Shown piece after piece: positions 56,518 through 64,000 of a DNA stretch of 64,000 nt. The translations under genes and the position numbers were made by a program. Source of the stretch: Acidithiobacillus ferrooxidans ATCC 23270 (GTDB taxonomy: Bacteria > Pseudomonadota > Gammaproteobacteria > Acidithiobacillales > Acidithiobacillaceae); contig NC_011761.1 of assembly GCF_000021485.1 (NCBI RefSeq), positions 2,834,501 through 2,898,500 of the forward strand, given 5' to 3'. Position 1 is the first letter of the stretch. Each line of letters begins with the position of its first letter. Under the pieces are notes generated by a model. The model was not told where the DNA came from and made no database searches. It saw nothing but the letters and a program-made list of their open reading frames with translations.

Positions 56518-56997
56518 TCACAATTGGCCGACCATACGGTCGATGATGTCGCGGTGGGTCTGATCGTCGATTTCGCGATGCAGAATGCGCTGGGTGCCAT
56601 TCACTACGAGTTCCACCACCTGCCCACGCAGCACTTCGCGCGCCCGGTTGGTTTCGACGTCGATTTCGGCACGCGCGCTGGCGATGATCCGATCGGCTTC
56701 CTCGCGCGCCTTACCCTGCGCCTCCTCACGCAACTCCACACCACGACGCTCGGCGTTGGCGATGATTTCTGCCGCCTTGTCCTTGGCTTCGCGGAGCAGC
56801 TCCGTCGCACGCTTCTGCGCCAGGGCCATTTCTTCCTTGCCGCGTTCCGCTGCCGCCAGGCCATCGGCGATTTTGGCGCGGCGGTCATCCATGACCTTAC
56901 GCAAAGGACCATACATATACTTGTACAGCAAGGCCACCAAGATGACGAATGTGACCAACTGTACGATCAGCGTTCCATTGATACCTACTGGATTCAT
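56518..56997 (-). CDS. atpF: ATP synthase b subunit
   Basis: A 159-residue stator stalk subunit. One membrane helix at the start ([20 protein letters not shown]) is followed by a long charged coiled coil ([40 protein letters not shown]). It joins F0 to delta and alpha. Confidence 0.96.
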
Positions 56998-57039
56998 GAC
57001 TACCTCACTTGCAAGTGGGCCGGCTCAGCCGGTCCAGCA

Positions 57040-57294
57040 TCAGCCCAGGAACGGGTTGGCGAAGAGGAACCAGAAACCGAAGGCCAGAATAATGAAGGGG
57101 AAAGATTCCATCAGACCGGCAAAGATGAAAGTATTCACCAGCAACTGTGGGCGCATTTCCGGCTGACGGGTGATACCTTCAATAGTCTTGGAGGTGATCA
57201 GACCCCAACCGATGGCGGAACCCAGACCGGCGGCGCCGAAAATGATACCTACGGCAATGGCAGTAGCAGCAACAATGATGGTATGTGCGTCCAT
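57040..57294 (-). CDS. atpE: ATP synthase c subunit (rotor ring)
   Basis: An 84-residue hairpin of two membrane helices with the polar loop RQPEM (residues 43-47) and the ion-binding Glu63 in FAGLMESFPFIIL. The loop and Glu context suggest proton coupling. In an acidophile it would run on the steep pH gradient. Start at 57294. Confidence 0.96.
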   Translation of the reverse strand: MDAHTIIVAATAIAVGIIFGAAGLGSAIGWGLITSKTIEGITRQPEMRPQLLVNTFIFAGLMESFPFIILAFGFWFLFANPFLG

Positions 57295-57335
57295 GGTAAC
57301 TCCTTACAAGTGTCGCAAAGTGGAATAATAAACTC

Positions 57336-58085
57336 TTAGTGATCCTGCATGTTCGCCATGCCGAGATAAACCACCGTCAGCACGGTGAAAATAAATGCTT
57401 GCAGGATGATGATCAAACTCTCAAACAGCGACCAGACTTCGCCCATGACCAGCCCGCCCCACCAGGGCAGCATGGCGAGCAGCAGGAAGACCAGTTCGCC
57501 GGCAAACATGTTGCCGAAAAGTCGCAGACCCAGGCTCAACGGTTTGGTGATCTCTTCGATCAGCGACATGATGATATTTATCGGCGCCAGGAAGATGCCG
57601 AAAGGATGGGTCAGGTAGGTCTTGAAATAGGAGAATCCCTTGACGCGCAGATTGGTGGCGATCATCAACAGAAACACGGCGACGGCGACACCCAGCGTCG
57701 TATTCAGGTTGACCGTGGGGGTAATGCGGAACTCCGCGATCCCGAACCAATGCGCAACCATCCCCGGCAGGTACGCGGGGATGAGATCCATGCTGTTCAT
57801 CAACAGAATCCAGAGAAACACCGTCATGGCGACCGGGGCAATCAGCGGATCCTTGACCGGGAAGCTGCCTTGCACCAGATCGTCGATGAAATCCACCACT
57901 CCCTCCAGCCAGTTCTGCATCCCGCTGGGGGCGCTGGCCTGCAAACGGGAGCCCACCACCATGGCGGTAATCACCAGTATGGCGGCCAGGACCCAACCCA
58001 TGACGATGGTGTCGAGGTTAAAGGTCCAGAAGCCTTCGCCGATGGACCAGTTTACGAGGTGATGGGCGATATCGCCTGATGCCAC
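57336..58085 (-). CDS. atpB: ATP synthase a subunit
   Basis: A 249-residue membrane protein with five to six helices forming the proton half-channels. The essential Arg is in LSLGLRLFGNMFAGELVFLL; also FLWILLMNSMDLIPAYLPGM and a C-terminal FIFTVLTVVYLGMANMQDH. Second gene of the atp operon, 2 bp after atpI. Confidence 0.96.
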   Translation of the reverse strand: MASGDIAHHLVNWSIGEGFWTFNLDTIVMGWVLAAILVITAMVVGSRLQASAPSGMQNWLEGVVDFIDDLVQGSFPVKDPLIAPVAMTVFLWILLMNSMDLIPAYLPGMVAHWFGIAEFRITPTVNLNTTLGVAVAVFLLMIATNLRVKGFSYFKTYLTHPFGIFLAPINIIMSLIEEITKPLSLGLRLFGNMFAGELVFLLLAMLPWWGGLVMGEVWSLFESLIIILQAFIFTVLTVVYLGMANMQDH

Positions 58086-58087
58086 GC

Positions 58088-58486
58088 TTAACTCCTTTGC
58101 CTGGAACGTTCCCGCACCAGAAATGCCAAAAATACGAAATGGGTCAGCAAGAATCCGGCGACCAGCCCGATGACCGGCAGGCGCAGCCAGAATATTGCAA
58201 AAATCAGTCCGAGGATGGTGATCGTCCAGCGCTGCAACACCGCTCCACCCAAGCGCTGTGCAGCGCGTTGCGCAGAGGCGGGGAGCGCGATCAGGCGACC
58301 ACCCAAAATAAGCATGTTGACTACACTCAAAAATGCCGCAAAAAGCACTGCGTAGGCTTCTTCACGCCCCCAGCCCCAAGCCGCCACCGCGGCCATCAGC
58401 AGGGCCAACGTCAGTACAGTGGCGGTCACCCGTCCCACATACGACGAAAAATTGACCATCGCGGTTTGTTTTTTTGACGCCTTCAA
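58088..58486 (-). CDS. atpI: ATP synthase accessory protein AtpI
   Basis: A 132-residue membrane protein with four predicted helices (VTATVLTLALLMAAVAAWGW, AVLFAAFLSVVNMLILGGRL, TILGLIFAIFWLRLPVIGLV, GFLLTHFVFLAFLVRERSR). The position directly before atpB is that of AtpI/UncI, which helps assemble the c ring. The ATG at 58459 (MVNFSS) is an alternative start. Confidence 0.85.
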   Translation of the reverse strand: MKASKKQTAMVNFSSYVGRVTATVLTLALLMAAVAAWGWGREEAYAVLFAAFLSVVNMLILGGRLIALPASAQRAAQRLGGAVLQRWTITILGLIFAIFWLRLPVIGLVAGFLLTHFVFLAFLVRERSRQRS

Positions 58487-58513
58487 CAGACAATTCTTGA
58501 ATACGCGCTGAGT

Positions 58514-59407
58514 CTAAACACGCCGATGCAGCCCGTCAAGCGCCGAATATCCGCTTTCGTCATCATCCAGAGACACGCCCAGATACTGAAAAAGTGCCGC
58601 CTCCTGTTCCGGATTCTCCCAGCGGATCCGCAATTCACCGCCCCGCCCCTGCGCACGCAGATCGACGGGCAGCCCCAGGCGCGCGGCGATCCGGGCGGAA
58701 AGCGCGGCAACATTGGCGTCGGGCTCCGCCTTAGGCGCCTTGATCCGGCCTTCGGCCTGGACCAGTCGCTCGGTGGCCCGCACACTCAGGGCCTCACGCA
58801 CCACCCTTTCCGCAATCTGCACCTGGCGCCCGTCCGGCAGGGTCAGCAGGGCACGGGCGTGACCAGCGCTGAGCGCGCCGTTTTCGACATGGGGATGGAG
58901 GTCCGGACAGAGGCGCAGCAGGCGCAACTGGTTACTGATGGCAGCGCGGGAACGGCCGAGGGATTCGGCCAGCGCTTCGTGGCTGAGGCCGAACTCGTCG
59001 AGCAGGCGTTGCAGGGCCTGCGCTTCTTCCAGCGGATTCAGGGCCTGACGCTGGATGTTCTCGATGATGCCGATGGCAAGAGCCTGTTCATCACTGCACT
59101 CACGGACCACGGCGGGGATGTGGCTGAGACCCGCCAATTGCGCCGCGCGCCAGCGGCGCTCGCCGGCGACGATCTCATAGCGGCCGCCACCGATGGCGCG
59201 AATGACGATAGGCTGCACCACCCCCTGACTGCGGATGGATGCGGTCAGTTCTTCCAGGGACTCGGCACTGATCAAGCCGCGCGGCTGATAACGCCCGCGC
59301 TGCAGTACGTCAAGGGGAACCTCGCGCATGGCCGCGCCCGCACCGCCTTCACTGGCGAAAAGGGCGTCCAGACCCCGGCCCAGGCCGACCCTCTTCATTT
59401 CATCCAC
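58514..59407 (-). CDS. parB: Chromosome-partitioning protein ParB
   Basis: A 297-residue ParB/Spo0J protein. The N-terminal CTP-binding part has VPLDVLQRGRYQPR, SIRSQGVVQPIVIRAIGGGR and YEIVAGERRWRAAQLAG; the central helix-turn-helix has LSHEALAESLGRSRAAISNQ, and a C-terminal dimer domain follows. It loads at parS and slides as a clamp. Its start overlaps the parA stop by 13 bp. The 5' part of the atp operon lies 27 bp further. Confidence 0.96.
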   Translation of the reverse strand: MDEMKRVGLGRGLDALFASEGGAGAAMREVPLDVLQRGRYQPRGLISAESLEELTASIRSQGVVQPIVIRAIGGGRYEIVAGERRWRAAQLAGLSHIPAVVRECSDEQALAIGIIENIQRQALNPLEEAQALQRLLDEFGLSHEALAESLGRSRAAISNQLRLLRLCPDLHPHVENGALSAGHARALLTLPDGRQVQIAERVVREALSVRATERLVQAEGRIKAPKAEPDANVAALSARIAARLGLPVDLRAQGRGGELRIRWENPEQEAALFQYLGVSLDDDESGYSALDGLHRRV

Positions 59408-60156
59408 TCGCGGCGCAGAAATTCGGTGGCAACGCCCTGATAAGCCCGCGAACCGGCGCAGGCAGGATCATAGACCAGGGCGGCACGGCCAAAGCTGGGG
59501 GCCTCGGCGAGGCGGATATTGCGCGGGACGACAGCTTGGTACAGCTTGTCGGGAAAATGCCGCTCCAGCTCCAGGGCCACTTCGGAAGCCAGCCGGTTGC
59601 GGTTATCGAACATGGTCCGCAGCAGACCATGCACTTCCAGACGGGGATTCAACTGGGCGCGGACCCGGCGCACCGTGCCAAGCAACTGGGTCAGCCCCTC
59701 CAGTGCGTAGTATTCACACTGCATGGGGATCAGGACACTATCGGCGGCGACCAACGCATTTATGGTGAGCATATTGAGGGCAGGCGGGCAGTCGATCAGG
59801 GCGTAGTCGAAACCCGCGACCGGTGCGAGGGCATCCTGCAGACGCCGCTCACGATCGGGCCGGCCATAAAGCTCCACCTCCGCACCCGCAAGATCGGGGC
59901 TGGATGGTGCGAGGGAAAGGCCCTCCGGAAACGCATTCAACAACACCGCGCTCAGGGGTAATTCGCCAAGGAGGGCGTGGTAAATCGTCGCCGTGGCGCT
60001 GCCGCCGAGACCCAGACCAGTGGTCGCATTGGCCTGGGGATCGAGGTCGATGAGGAGGACGCGCTTGCCGTTCTGGGCGAGTCCGGCGGCCAGATTGACG
60101 GCGGTGGTGGTCTTACCCACCCCCCCCTTTTGATTGGCGATAGCGACGGTGCGCAT
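59395..60156 (-). CDS. parA: Chromosome-partitioning ATPase ParA
   Basis: A 253-residue Walker-type ATPase (Soj). Deviant P-loop KGGVGKTTTAVNLAAGL at residues 10-26, the Walker A' VLLIDLDPQANATTGLG and Walker B YALIDCPPALNMLTINALVA. I chose the ATG at 60156, which begins MRTVAIANQKGGVGK, the usual family start; the frame is open to 60321. Acts with ParB in segregation. Confidence 0.96.
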   Translation of the reverse strand: MRTVAIANQKGGVGKTTTAVNLAAGLAQNGKRVLLIDLDPQANATTGLGLGGSATATIYHALLGELPLSAVLLNAFPEGLSLAPSSPDLAGAEVELYGRPDRERRLQDALAPVAGFDYALIDCPPALNMLTINALVAADSVLIPMQCEYYALEGLTQLLGTVRRVRAQLNPRLEVHGLLRTMFDNRNRLASEVALELERHFPDKLYQAVVPRNIRLAEAPSFGRAALVYDPACAGSRAYQGVATEFLRREWMK

Positions 60157-60223
60157 GGCGACTGGGCGGATTTCCATCTTCGACGATAACTTGGCGTAGG
60201 ATACCCCGTAGCGGTGCGGGGGG

Positions 60224-60889
60224 CTAGGGCGTGGCGACCGGGATGCGCCAGGAAAGCAGAAAACGCGGTGGCAGGCCGGGAACGGCGAGGTCCCGACGGG
60301 TGATGTGGAGGGATGCCGCACGGGGCCAGTCGGTCAACTCCTCCCCGACACCCGGACCTTTCTGGGCAAGCACCCAGGTGTGCGGGCCCTGGAGGTGCCT
60401 GGTCATGGCGTCGAGACGAGCGAGGGGCGCGGTGGCACGGCTGATGATGACGTCTGGCAGGAGATCGGGGTGATAATCTTCGCTGCCCTGCGGGGCAACC
60501 TGCACGTTGGTCAACCCAAGATCTGCGATGGCGTAGCGGAGGAAAGCGACCCGTTTGGCCGCCGGTTCCACCAGGGTGAACGCTTGTGCTGGGCAGCAGA
60601 TAGCAAGGGGGATGCCGGGCAATCCGGCGCCGCTACCGATATCCACCACCGCACCCTCCGGCAAATAGGGGAGCACCGCCAGGCTGTCCAGCAGATGGCG
60701 GGGCACCATCTCCAGGGGATCCCGCACCGCCGTCAGGTTGTGGGTGGCATTCCAGCGCTGCAGGAGGGCGACGTAGTGGATCAGCAGGTCACGCTGCTCA
60801 GCACCGACCGTGCGGTCGAGGCCGAGAGCCACCAGTCCGGCATTCAGACGGGCATGCAGCGCTTGCGAGGACAGCTCCGGCTTGGTCAT
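60224..60889 (-). CDS. rsmG: 16S rRNA m7G527 methyltransferase RsmG (GidB)
   Basis: A 221-residue methyltransferase. AdoMet motif EGAVVDIGSGAGLPGIPLAI, and the N-terminal part RWNATHNLTAVRDPLEMVPR then HLLDSLAVLPYL is diagnostic. It modifies G527 of 16S rRNA. The order mnmG-rsmG-parA-parB is conserved in many bacteria. Confidence 0.96.
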   Translation of the reverse strand: MTKPELSSQALHARLNAGLVALGLDRTVGAEQRDLLIHYVALLQRWNATHNLTAVRDPLEMVPRHLLDSLAVLPYLPEGAVVDIGSGAGLPGIPLAICCPAQAFTLVEPAAKRVAFLRYAIADLGLTNVQVAPQGSEDYHPDLLPDVIISRATAPLARLDAMTRHLQGPHTWVLAQKGPGVGEELTDWPRAASLHITRRDLAVPGLPPRFLLSWRIPVATP

Positions 60890-60893
60890 CGAA

Positions 60894-62768
60894 TCAGCCC
60901 GCCTGCCGCAGACCGCGACGTTTCACATGAATCAGAAGCAGGGAGACGGCGGCCGGGGTCACACCAGGGATACGGCTGGCCAAACCGATGGTCTGCGGTC
61001 GCTGACGGGCGAGGCGCTGCATCACTTCGGTAGAGAGGCCCCGCACCGCTGCGTAGTCCATGTCGGCAGGGATATCCGTTCCCTCCCAGCGCGCGGCGCG
61101 AGTGATCTCGTCGTGCTGGCGGGCGACATAGCCGGCATATTTGCACTCGATCTCCAGTTGTTCGCAGGCCTGCGCATCGCTGCACGGAACGAGATCGAGC
61201 ACCTGGAGCAGGCTGGCGTAATCCCAGTCGGGGCGGCGGAGGAGTTCGAGAGCAGTGACATCGCGGGAAAGGGGCTGATCCGTCTTCGCCGCAATACGCC
61301 CGGCGATGGCGCTGCCGGGATGGATGCGCAAGCCCTCGAGACGGTTGCGCTCCGCCTGCACCGCGTCCTGCTTGGCACTGAAGGCCGTCCAGCGCTGGTC
61401 ATCTACCAGCCCCAATGCCCGGCCATGGGGCGTCAGACGCAGGTCGGCATTGTCCTCCCGCAGTTGCAGGCGATATTCGGCGCGGCTGGTGAACATGCGG
61501 TAGGGTTCGTCGAGTCCGCGGGTGACAAGATCATCCACCATCACCCCTAGATAGGCTTCGTGGCGACCGGGCGTCCACGCCGCGAGTTCGCGCGCGCGGC
61601 GGGCGGCGTTGAGACCGGCGAGCAGTCCCTGGGCCGCAGCCTCCTCGTAGCCGGTGGTGCCGTTGATCTGGCCGGCACAGAACAGACCCGGCAAGCGTCG
61701 GCTTTCCAGACTGGGGTGGAGCTCGCGGGGATCGAGGTAGTCGTACTCGATGGCGTAACCGGGGCGCAGCAATACGGCGTTTTCCAGACCGCGCATGCTG
61801 CGCACCAGTTCGATCTGGACACCGAAGGGCAGGCTGGTGGAGATACCGTTGGGGTAGACTTCGTGGGTATCGAGGCCTTCTGGTTCCAGAAAAACCTGAT
61901 GCGACGCCTTATCGGCAAAGCGCACGACCTTGTCCTCGATGGAGGGACAGTAACGCGGCCCTACCGACTGGATATGACCGCCGTACATGGCCGACTGGTG
62001 CAGGTTCGTCTGAATGATTTCGTGGGTGCGGGCGTTGGTGTGGGTGATGTGGCAGGCCAGTTGTGGCACACCGATACGCCGGGTCATAAAGGAAAAAGCG
62101 GGCGGTGGCGCATCGCCGGGTTGGGCCTCCAGCACCCCATAGTCGATGCTGCGGCCGTCGATGCGCGGCGGGGTACCGGTTTTCAGCCGCGCCACCGGGA
62201 AGGCCATCTCCCGCAGGCGCTGGGCCAGAGCGTTGGATGGCGGGTCGCCGGCGCGGCCGGCGGGGTAATTCTGATCCCCCATGTGCACCCGGCCACCCAA
62301 AAAGGTGCCTGTGGTCAGAACGACCTGTGCGGCACGCAGCACCAGGCCGGTTTCCAGAATGACGCCACCCAGCCGGTCGCCTTCCATGAGCAGATCGCCG
62401 ACCATGCCCTGGAATAGTTGCAGGGCGGGTATGTCTTCGAGCAAACGGCGTACGGCACGTTTGTACAGACTGCGATCGGCCTGGGCGCGGGTCGCGCGCA
62501 CCGCCGGACCTTTGCTGGCGTTGAGGGTGCGGAACTGGATGCCCGCCTGATCGATGGCGAGAGCCATGATGCCGCCGAGCGCATCGACTTCTTTGACCAG
62601 ATGACCTTTGCCGATGCCACCGATGGCCGGGTTGCAGGACATCTGGCCGATGGTATCGAGATTCTGGGTAAGCAGAAGCGTGCGCACGCCGAGACGGGCG
62701 GCTGCGGCAGCCGCTTCCGTCCCGGCGTGACCGCCGCCGACTACGATAACGTCAAATGAGTTTTGCAT
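60894..62768 (-). CDS. mnmG: tRNA uridine-34 modification enzyme MnmG (GidA)
   Basis: A 624-residue FAD enzyme that, with MnmE, adds carboxymethylaminomethyl to U34 of certain tRNAs. The FAD site is [20 protein letters not shown], followed by [50 protein letters not shown] and the C-terminal [20 protein letters not shown]. Full length. It starts the run mnmG-rsmG-parAB. Confidence 0.97.
   Translation of the reverse strand: MQNSFDVIVVGGGHAGTEAAAAAARLGVRTLLLTQNLDTIGQMSCNPAIGGIGKGHLVKEVDALGGIMALAIDQAGIQFRTLNASKGPAVRATRAQADRSLYKRAVRRLLEDIPALQLFQGMVGDLLMEGDRLGGVILETGLVLRAAQVVLTTGTFLGGRVHMGDQNYPAGRAGDPPSNALAQRLREMAFPVARLKTGTPPRIDGRSIDYGVLEAQPGDAPPPAFSFMTRRIGVPQLACHITHTNARTHEIIQTNLHQSAMYGGHIQSVGPRYCPSIEDKVVRFADKASHQVFLEPEGLDTHEVYPNGISTSLPFGVQIELVRSMRGLENAVLLRPGYAIEYDYLDPRELHPSLESRRLPGLFCAGQINGTTGYEEAAAQGLLAGLNAARRARELAAWTPGRHEAYLGVMVDDLVTRGLDEPYRMFTSRAEYRLQLREDNADLRLTPHGRALGLVDDQRWTAFSAKQDAVQAERNRLEGLRIHPGSAIAGRIAAKTDQPLSRDVTALELLRRPDWDYASLLQVLDLVPCSDAQACEQLEIECKYAGYVARQHDEITRAARWEGTDIPADMDYAAVRGLSTEVMQRLARQRPQTIGLASRIPGVTPAAVSLLLIHVKRRGLRQAG
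60919..60934. promoter_or_regulatory. parS-like site inside the mnmG 3' end
   Basis: CGTTTCACATGAATCA matches the consensus TGTTTCACGTGAAACA at 13 of 16 positions. Its place near parAB is suitable, but the match is imperfect and may be chance. Confidence 0.35.
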
Positions 62769-62786
62769 GGCGGGATTATCTGCGTT

Positions 62787-63236
62787 TCACCGGGGTTTTG
62801 GCAATTTTTTCAGGATAAAACGGGCAGCCAGCGGACCCGTGACAGGCTTGCCATCCATGCCCAGTTGGGTGAGCTGGTTTTCACTGACACGGTAGAGAGT
62901 CGGCCCACCGCCCATGCCTTCCAGCCGAATGGTGTTGCCGTCGACCCAGGAGAATTGGTTTCCCCGACGAAAAATCTGGTCACCGCGACCCACATACTGA
63001 GTAGTGATCTCCATGGTGAGGTTTTTGTTAAGCGTAATGGTCTCGCGCACACCGGGACAGTCCGCACAGGGCAACACCCCGGCGTAGGTGCCCGCCCAAT
63101 CCAGCACCCTCTGGCTGATATGGGCGGTGTCCGGTTTGGGCACTCCCATGCTGGTTAGCGCTGGGGGTTGGGTGGTACAACCGCCCAGAAGGATGGCAGC
63201 GGAGAGAAACGCGGGGTGCGGCCTCAGCACCGCCAT
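62787..63236 (-). CDS. NlpE-like lipoprotein
   Basis: A 149-residue lipoprotein: signal LRPHPAFLSAAILLGGCTTQ with the lipobox LGGC. The mature part contains WAGTYAGVLPCADCPGVRET, the NlpE N-terminal CADCPG motif with a CxxC pair, followed by beta strands. NlpE relays surface and copper stress to Cpx in enterics. No Cpx genes are in view here. The start overlaps the methyltransferase stop by 13 bp. Confidence 0.82.
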   Translation of the reverse strand: MAVLRPHPAFLSAAILLGGCTTQPPALTSMGVPKPDTAHISQRVLDWAGTYAGVLPCADCPGVRETITLNKNLTMEITTQYVGRGDQIFRRGNQFSWVDGNTIRLEGMGGGPTLYRVSENQLTQLGMDGKPVTGPLAARFILKKLPKPR

Positions 63237-63766
63237 ACCCCTGCCGCCCGATCCACATCCTCCTGCAATTCCAGCAAAGTCAGTGCCGGAAATGCCCCTG
63301 CCAGCTCCCCCGGCTTGAGACGGTACTCCGGATTTTGCGGCCCGCGCCCGGCGTATGCCCCCGCCCAAGTCTCGTAAAACAGCAGACCGCCCGGCCGCGC
63401 CGCCGCCGCCAGGGCCGGAAACAATGGCCGATGCAGAAAATGCGCGACGACGATCACATCGAAAGATTCCGGCTCCGGAGGGTGAGTGACCACGTCCCGG
63501 CATTCCACCCATAGGGGTAGGCCATCCGCCCGCTGCCGCAGCCCGGCCACCGCACTCTCCGCATAATCCCATGCCCAGGTCTTCAGCCCGCGTCGCGCCA
63601 GAAACAGCGCATTCCCGCCCCGGCCGCAGGCGAGGTCCAGCGCCCGACCGCTGGCAGGCAGCCAATCCGCATGCGCCGCCAGAAAAGGCAGCGGTTCCGG
63701 TGCCAGTGTCTCTGTCTGCGCGTAGCATGCGTGCCAGCGCGCCCGCTTCTCGTCCTCTGCCATCAT
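63224..63766 (-). CDS. Class I SAM-dependent methyltransferase
   Basis: A 180-residue methyltransferase. Motif I is RALDLACGRGGNALFLARRG (residues 42-61), the acidic end of strand 2 is WAWDYAESAVAGLRQRA, and motif IV is FDVIVVAHFLHRPLFPALAA. It is similar in size and pattern to TehB-like and thiol methyltransferases; the substrate is unknown. The ATG at 63766 could also be the next Met. Confidence 0.82.
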   Translation of the reverse strand: MMAEDEKRARWHACYAQTETLAPEPLPFLAAHADWLPASGRALDLACGRGGNALFLARRGLKTWAWDYAESAVAGLRQRADGLPLWVECRDVVTHPPEPESFDVIVVAHFLHRPLFPALAAAARPGGLLFYETWAGAYAGRGPQNPEYRLKPGELAGAFPALTLLELQEDVDRAAGVWRC

Positions 63767-63772
63767 GCCCGC

Positions 63773-64000
63773 TCAGTGCTCATACCGGATGCGCGGCAGC
63801 AGTTCGCTCAGATTGCAGGGGGCGTGCCGGATGTCCAGTTGCGGGATGATGATGGCCTCCATGCCGAGGCGAACGCCGCCGGTGGAACCAGGGAGGAGAA
63901 AGACGATGGTGCCATCACAGATGGCGGCTTCGGCACGGGATTGGATGGTGCTGGTGCCGATCTCCTGAAAGGAGAGCATGCGGAAGAGTTCGCCAAAACC
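63773..64000 (-). CDS. moaB: Molybdenum cofactor protein MoaB/MogA, C-terminal part, cut by window edge
   Basis: 75 codons reach the window end. [20 protein letters not shown] and [20 protein letters not shown] are the last motifs of the MoaB/MogA molybdopterin adenylyltransferase fold; the stop is at 63773. The end [17 protein letters not shown] is usual for MoaB. The N-terminal half is outside the window. Confidence 0.88.
   Translation of the reverse strand, partial: GFGELFRMLSFQEIGTSTIQSRAEAAICDGTIVFLLPGSTGGVRLGMEAIIIPQLDIRHAPCNLSELLPRIRYEH

Overview
The window comes from an acidophilic iron oxidiser of the genus Acidithiobacillus, most likely A. ferrooxidans or a very close relative. The left edge carries the outer-membrane iron-oxidase cytochrome gene cyc2 followed by the start of cyc1, the first two genes of the rus iron-oxidation operon. 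The right side has mnmG-rsmG-parA-parB-atpIBEFHAGDC-glmU-glmS, which is typical of this group. There are no tRNA or rRNA genes and no CRISPR array that I can see.

Layout. (1) 1-9244 is chromosomal, with mobile debris: cyc1 (partial) and cyc2 on the minus strand, a group II intron 3' end and an IS66 fragment upstream of cyc2, an LprI-like secreted protein, a small c-type cytochrome, an IS630 fragment, htpG, a DUF2934-type gene and a D-lactate dehydrogenase-like gene. (2) 9253-48248 is one complete Tn7-like transposon of 38,996 bp, inserted just downstream of glmS (attTn7) and flanked by the 5-bp direct repeat ACACC. Its right end, next to glmS, has four TnsB-type sites in a perfect 20-bp tandem array, followed by tnsA-tnsB-tnsC-tnsD-tnsE. 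Its left end has three spaced sites. (3) 48274-64000 is the housekeeping block transcribed on the minus strand towards glmS.

The transposon cargo falls into two parts. From 9.5 to 16.2 kb there are small metabolic genes: two GNAT acetyltransferases, a PchB-like isochorismate lyase, an ABC transporter pair, a frameshifted paiB, transglutaminase-like, cupin, SRPBCC and VOC proteins and a decayed SDR. From 16.4 to 40 kb there is a defence and selfish-element zone: a VapBC-type toxin-antitoxin pair, two proteins with HEPN-like Rx4-5H motifs, an Mrr endonuclease, an AAA ATPase, and a tight four-gene operon of type III Res, type III Mod, a PHP-like/SMC-like ATPase and an AlbA/Schlafen-type ATP-binding protein. 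Insertion sequences crowd this zone. An intact IS21-family element splits one HEPN-like gene with a perfect 7-bp duplication, and three elements are nested inside each other (an IS110/IS1111-type in an IS5-family copy in another IS5-family copy).

Most notable: an outward-facing, 22-bp TnsB-type site lies only 8 bp outside the left end of the transposon. It reads as the glmS-proximal end of an older Tn7-like insertion in the same attTn7 site, so the site seems to have been used twice. A Tn7-like transposon (Tn5468) beside glmS of Thiobacillus ferrooxidans is known from the literature, so the element type is not new. The cargo organisation, the four-gene Res-Mod-PHP/SMC-AlbA operon and the tandem attTn7 history are the parts worth following up.
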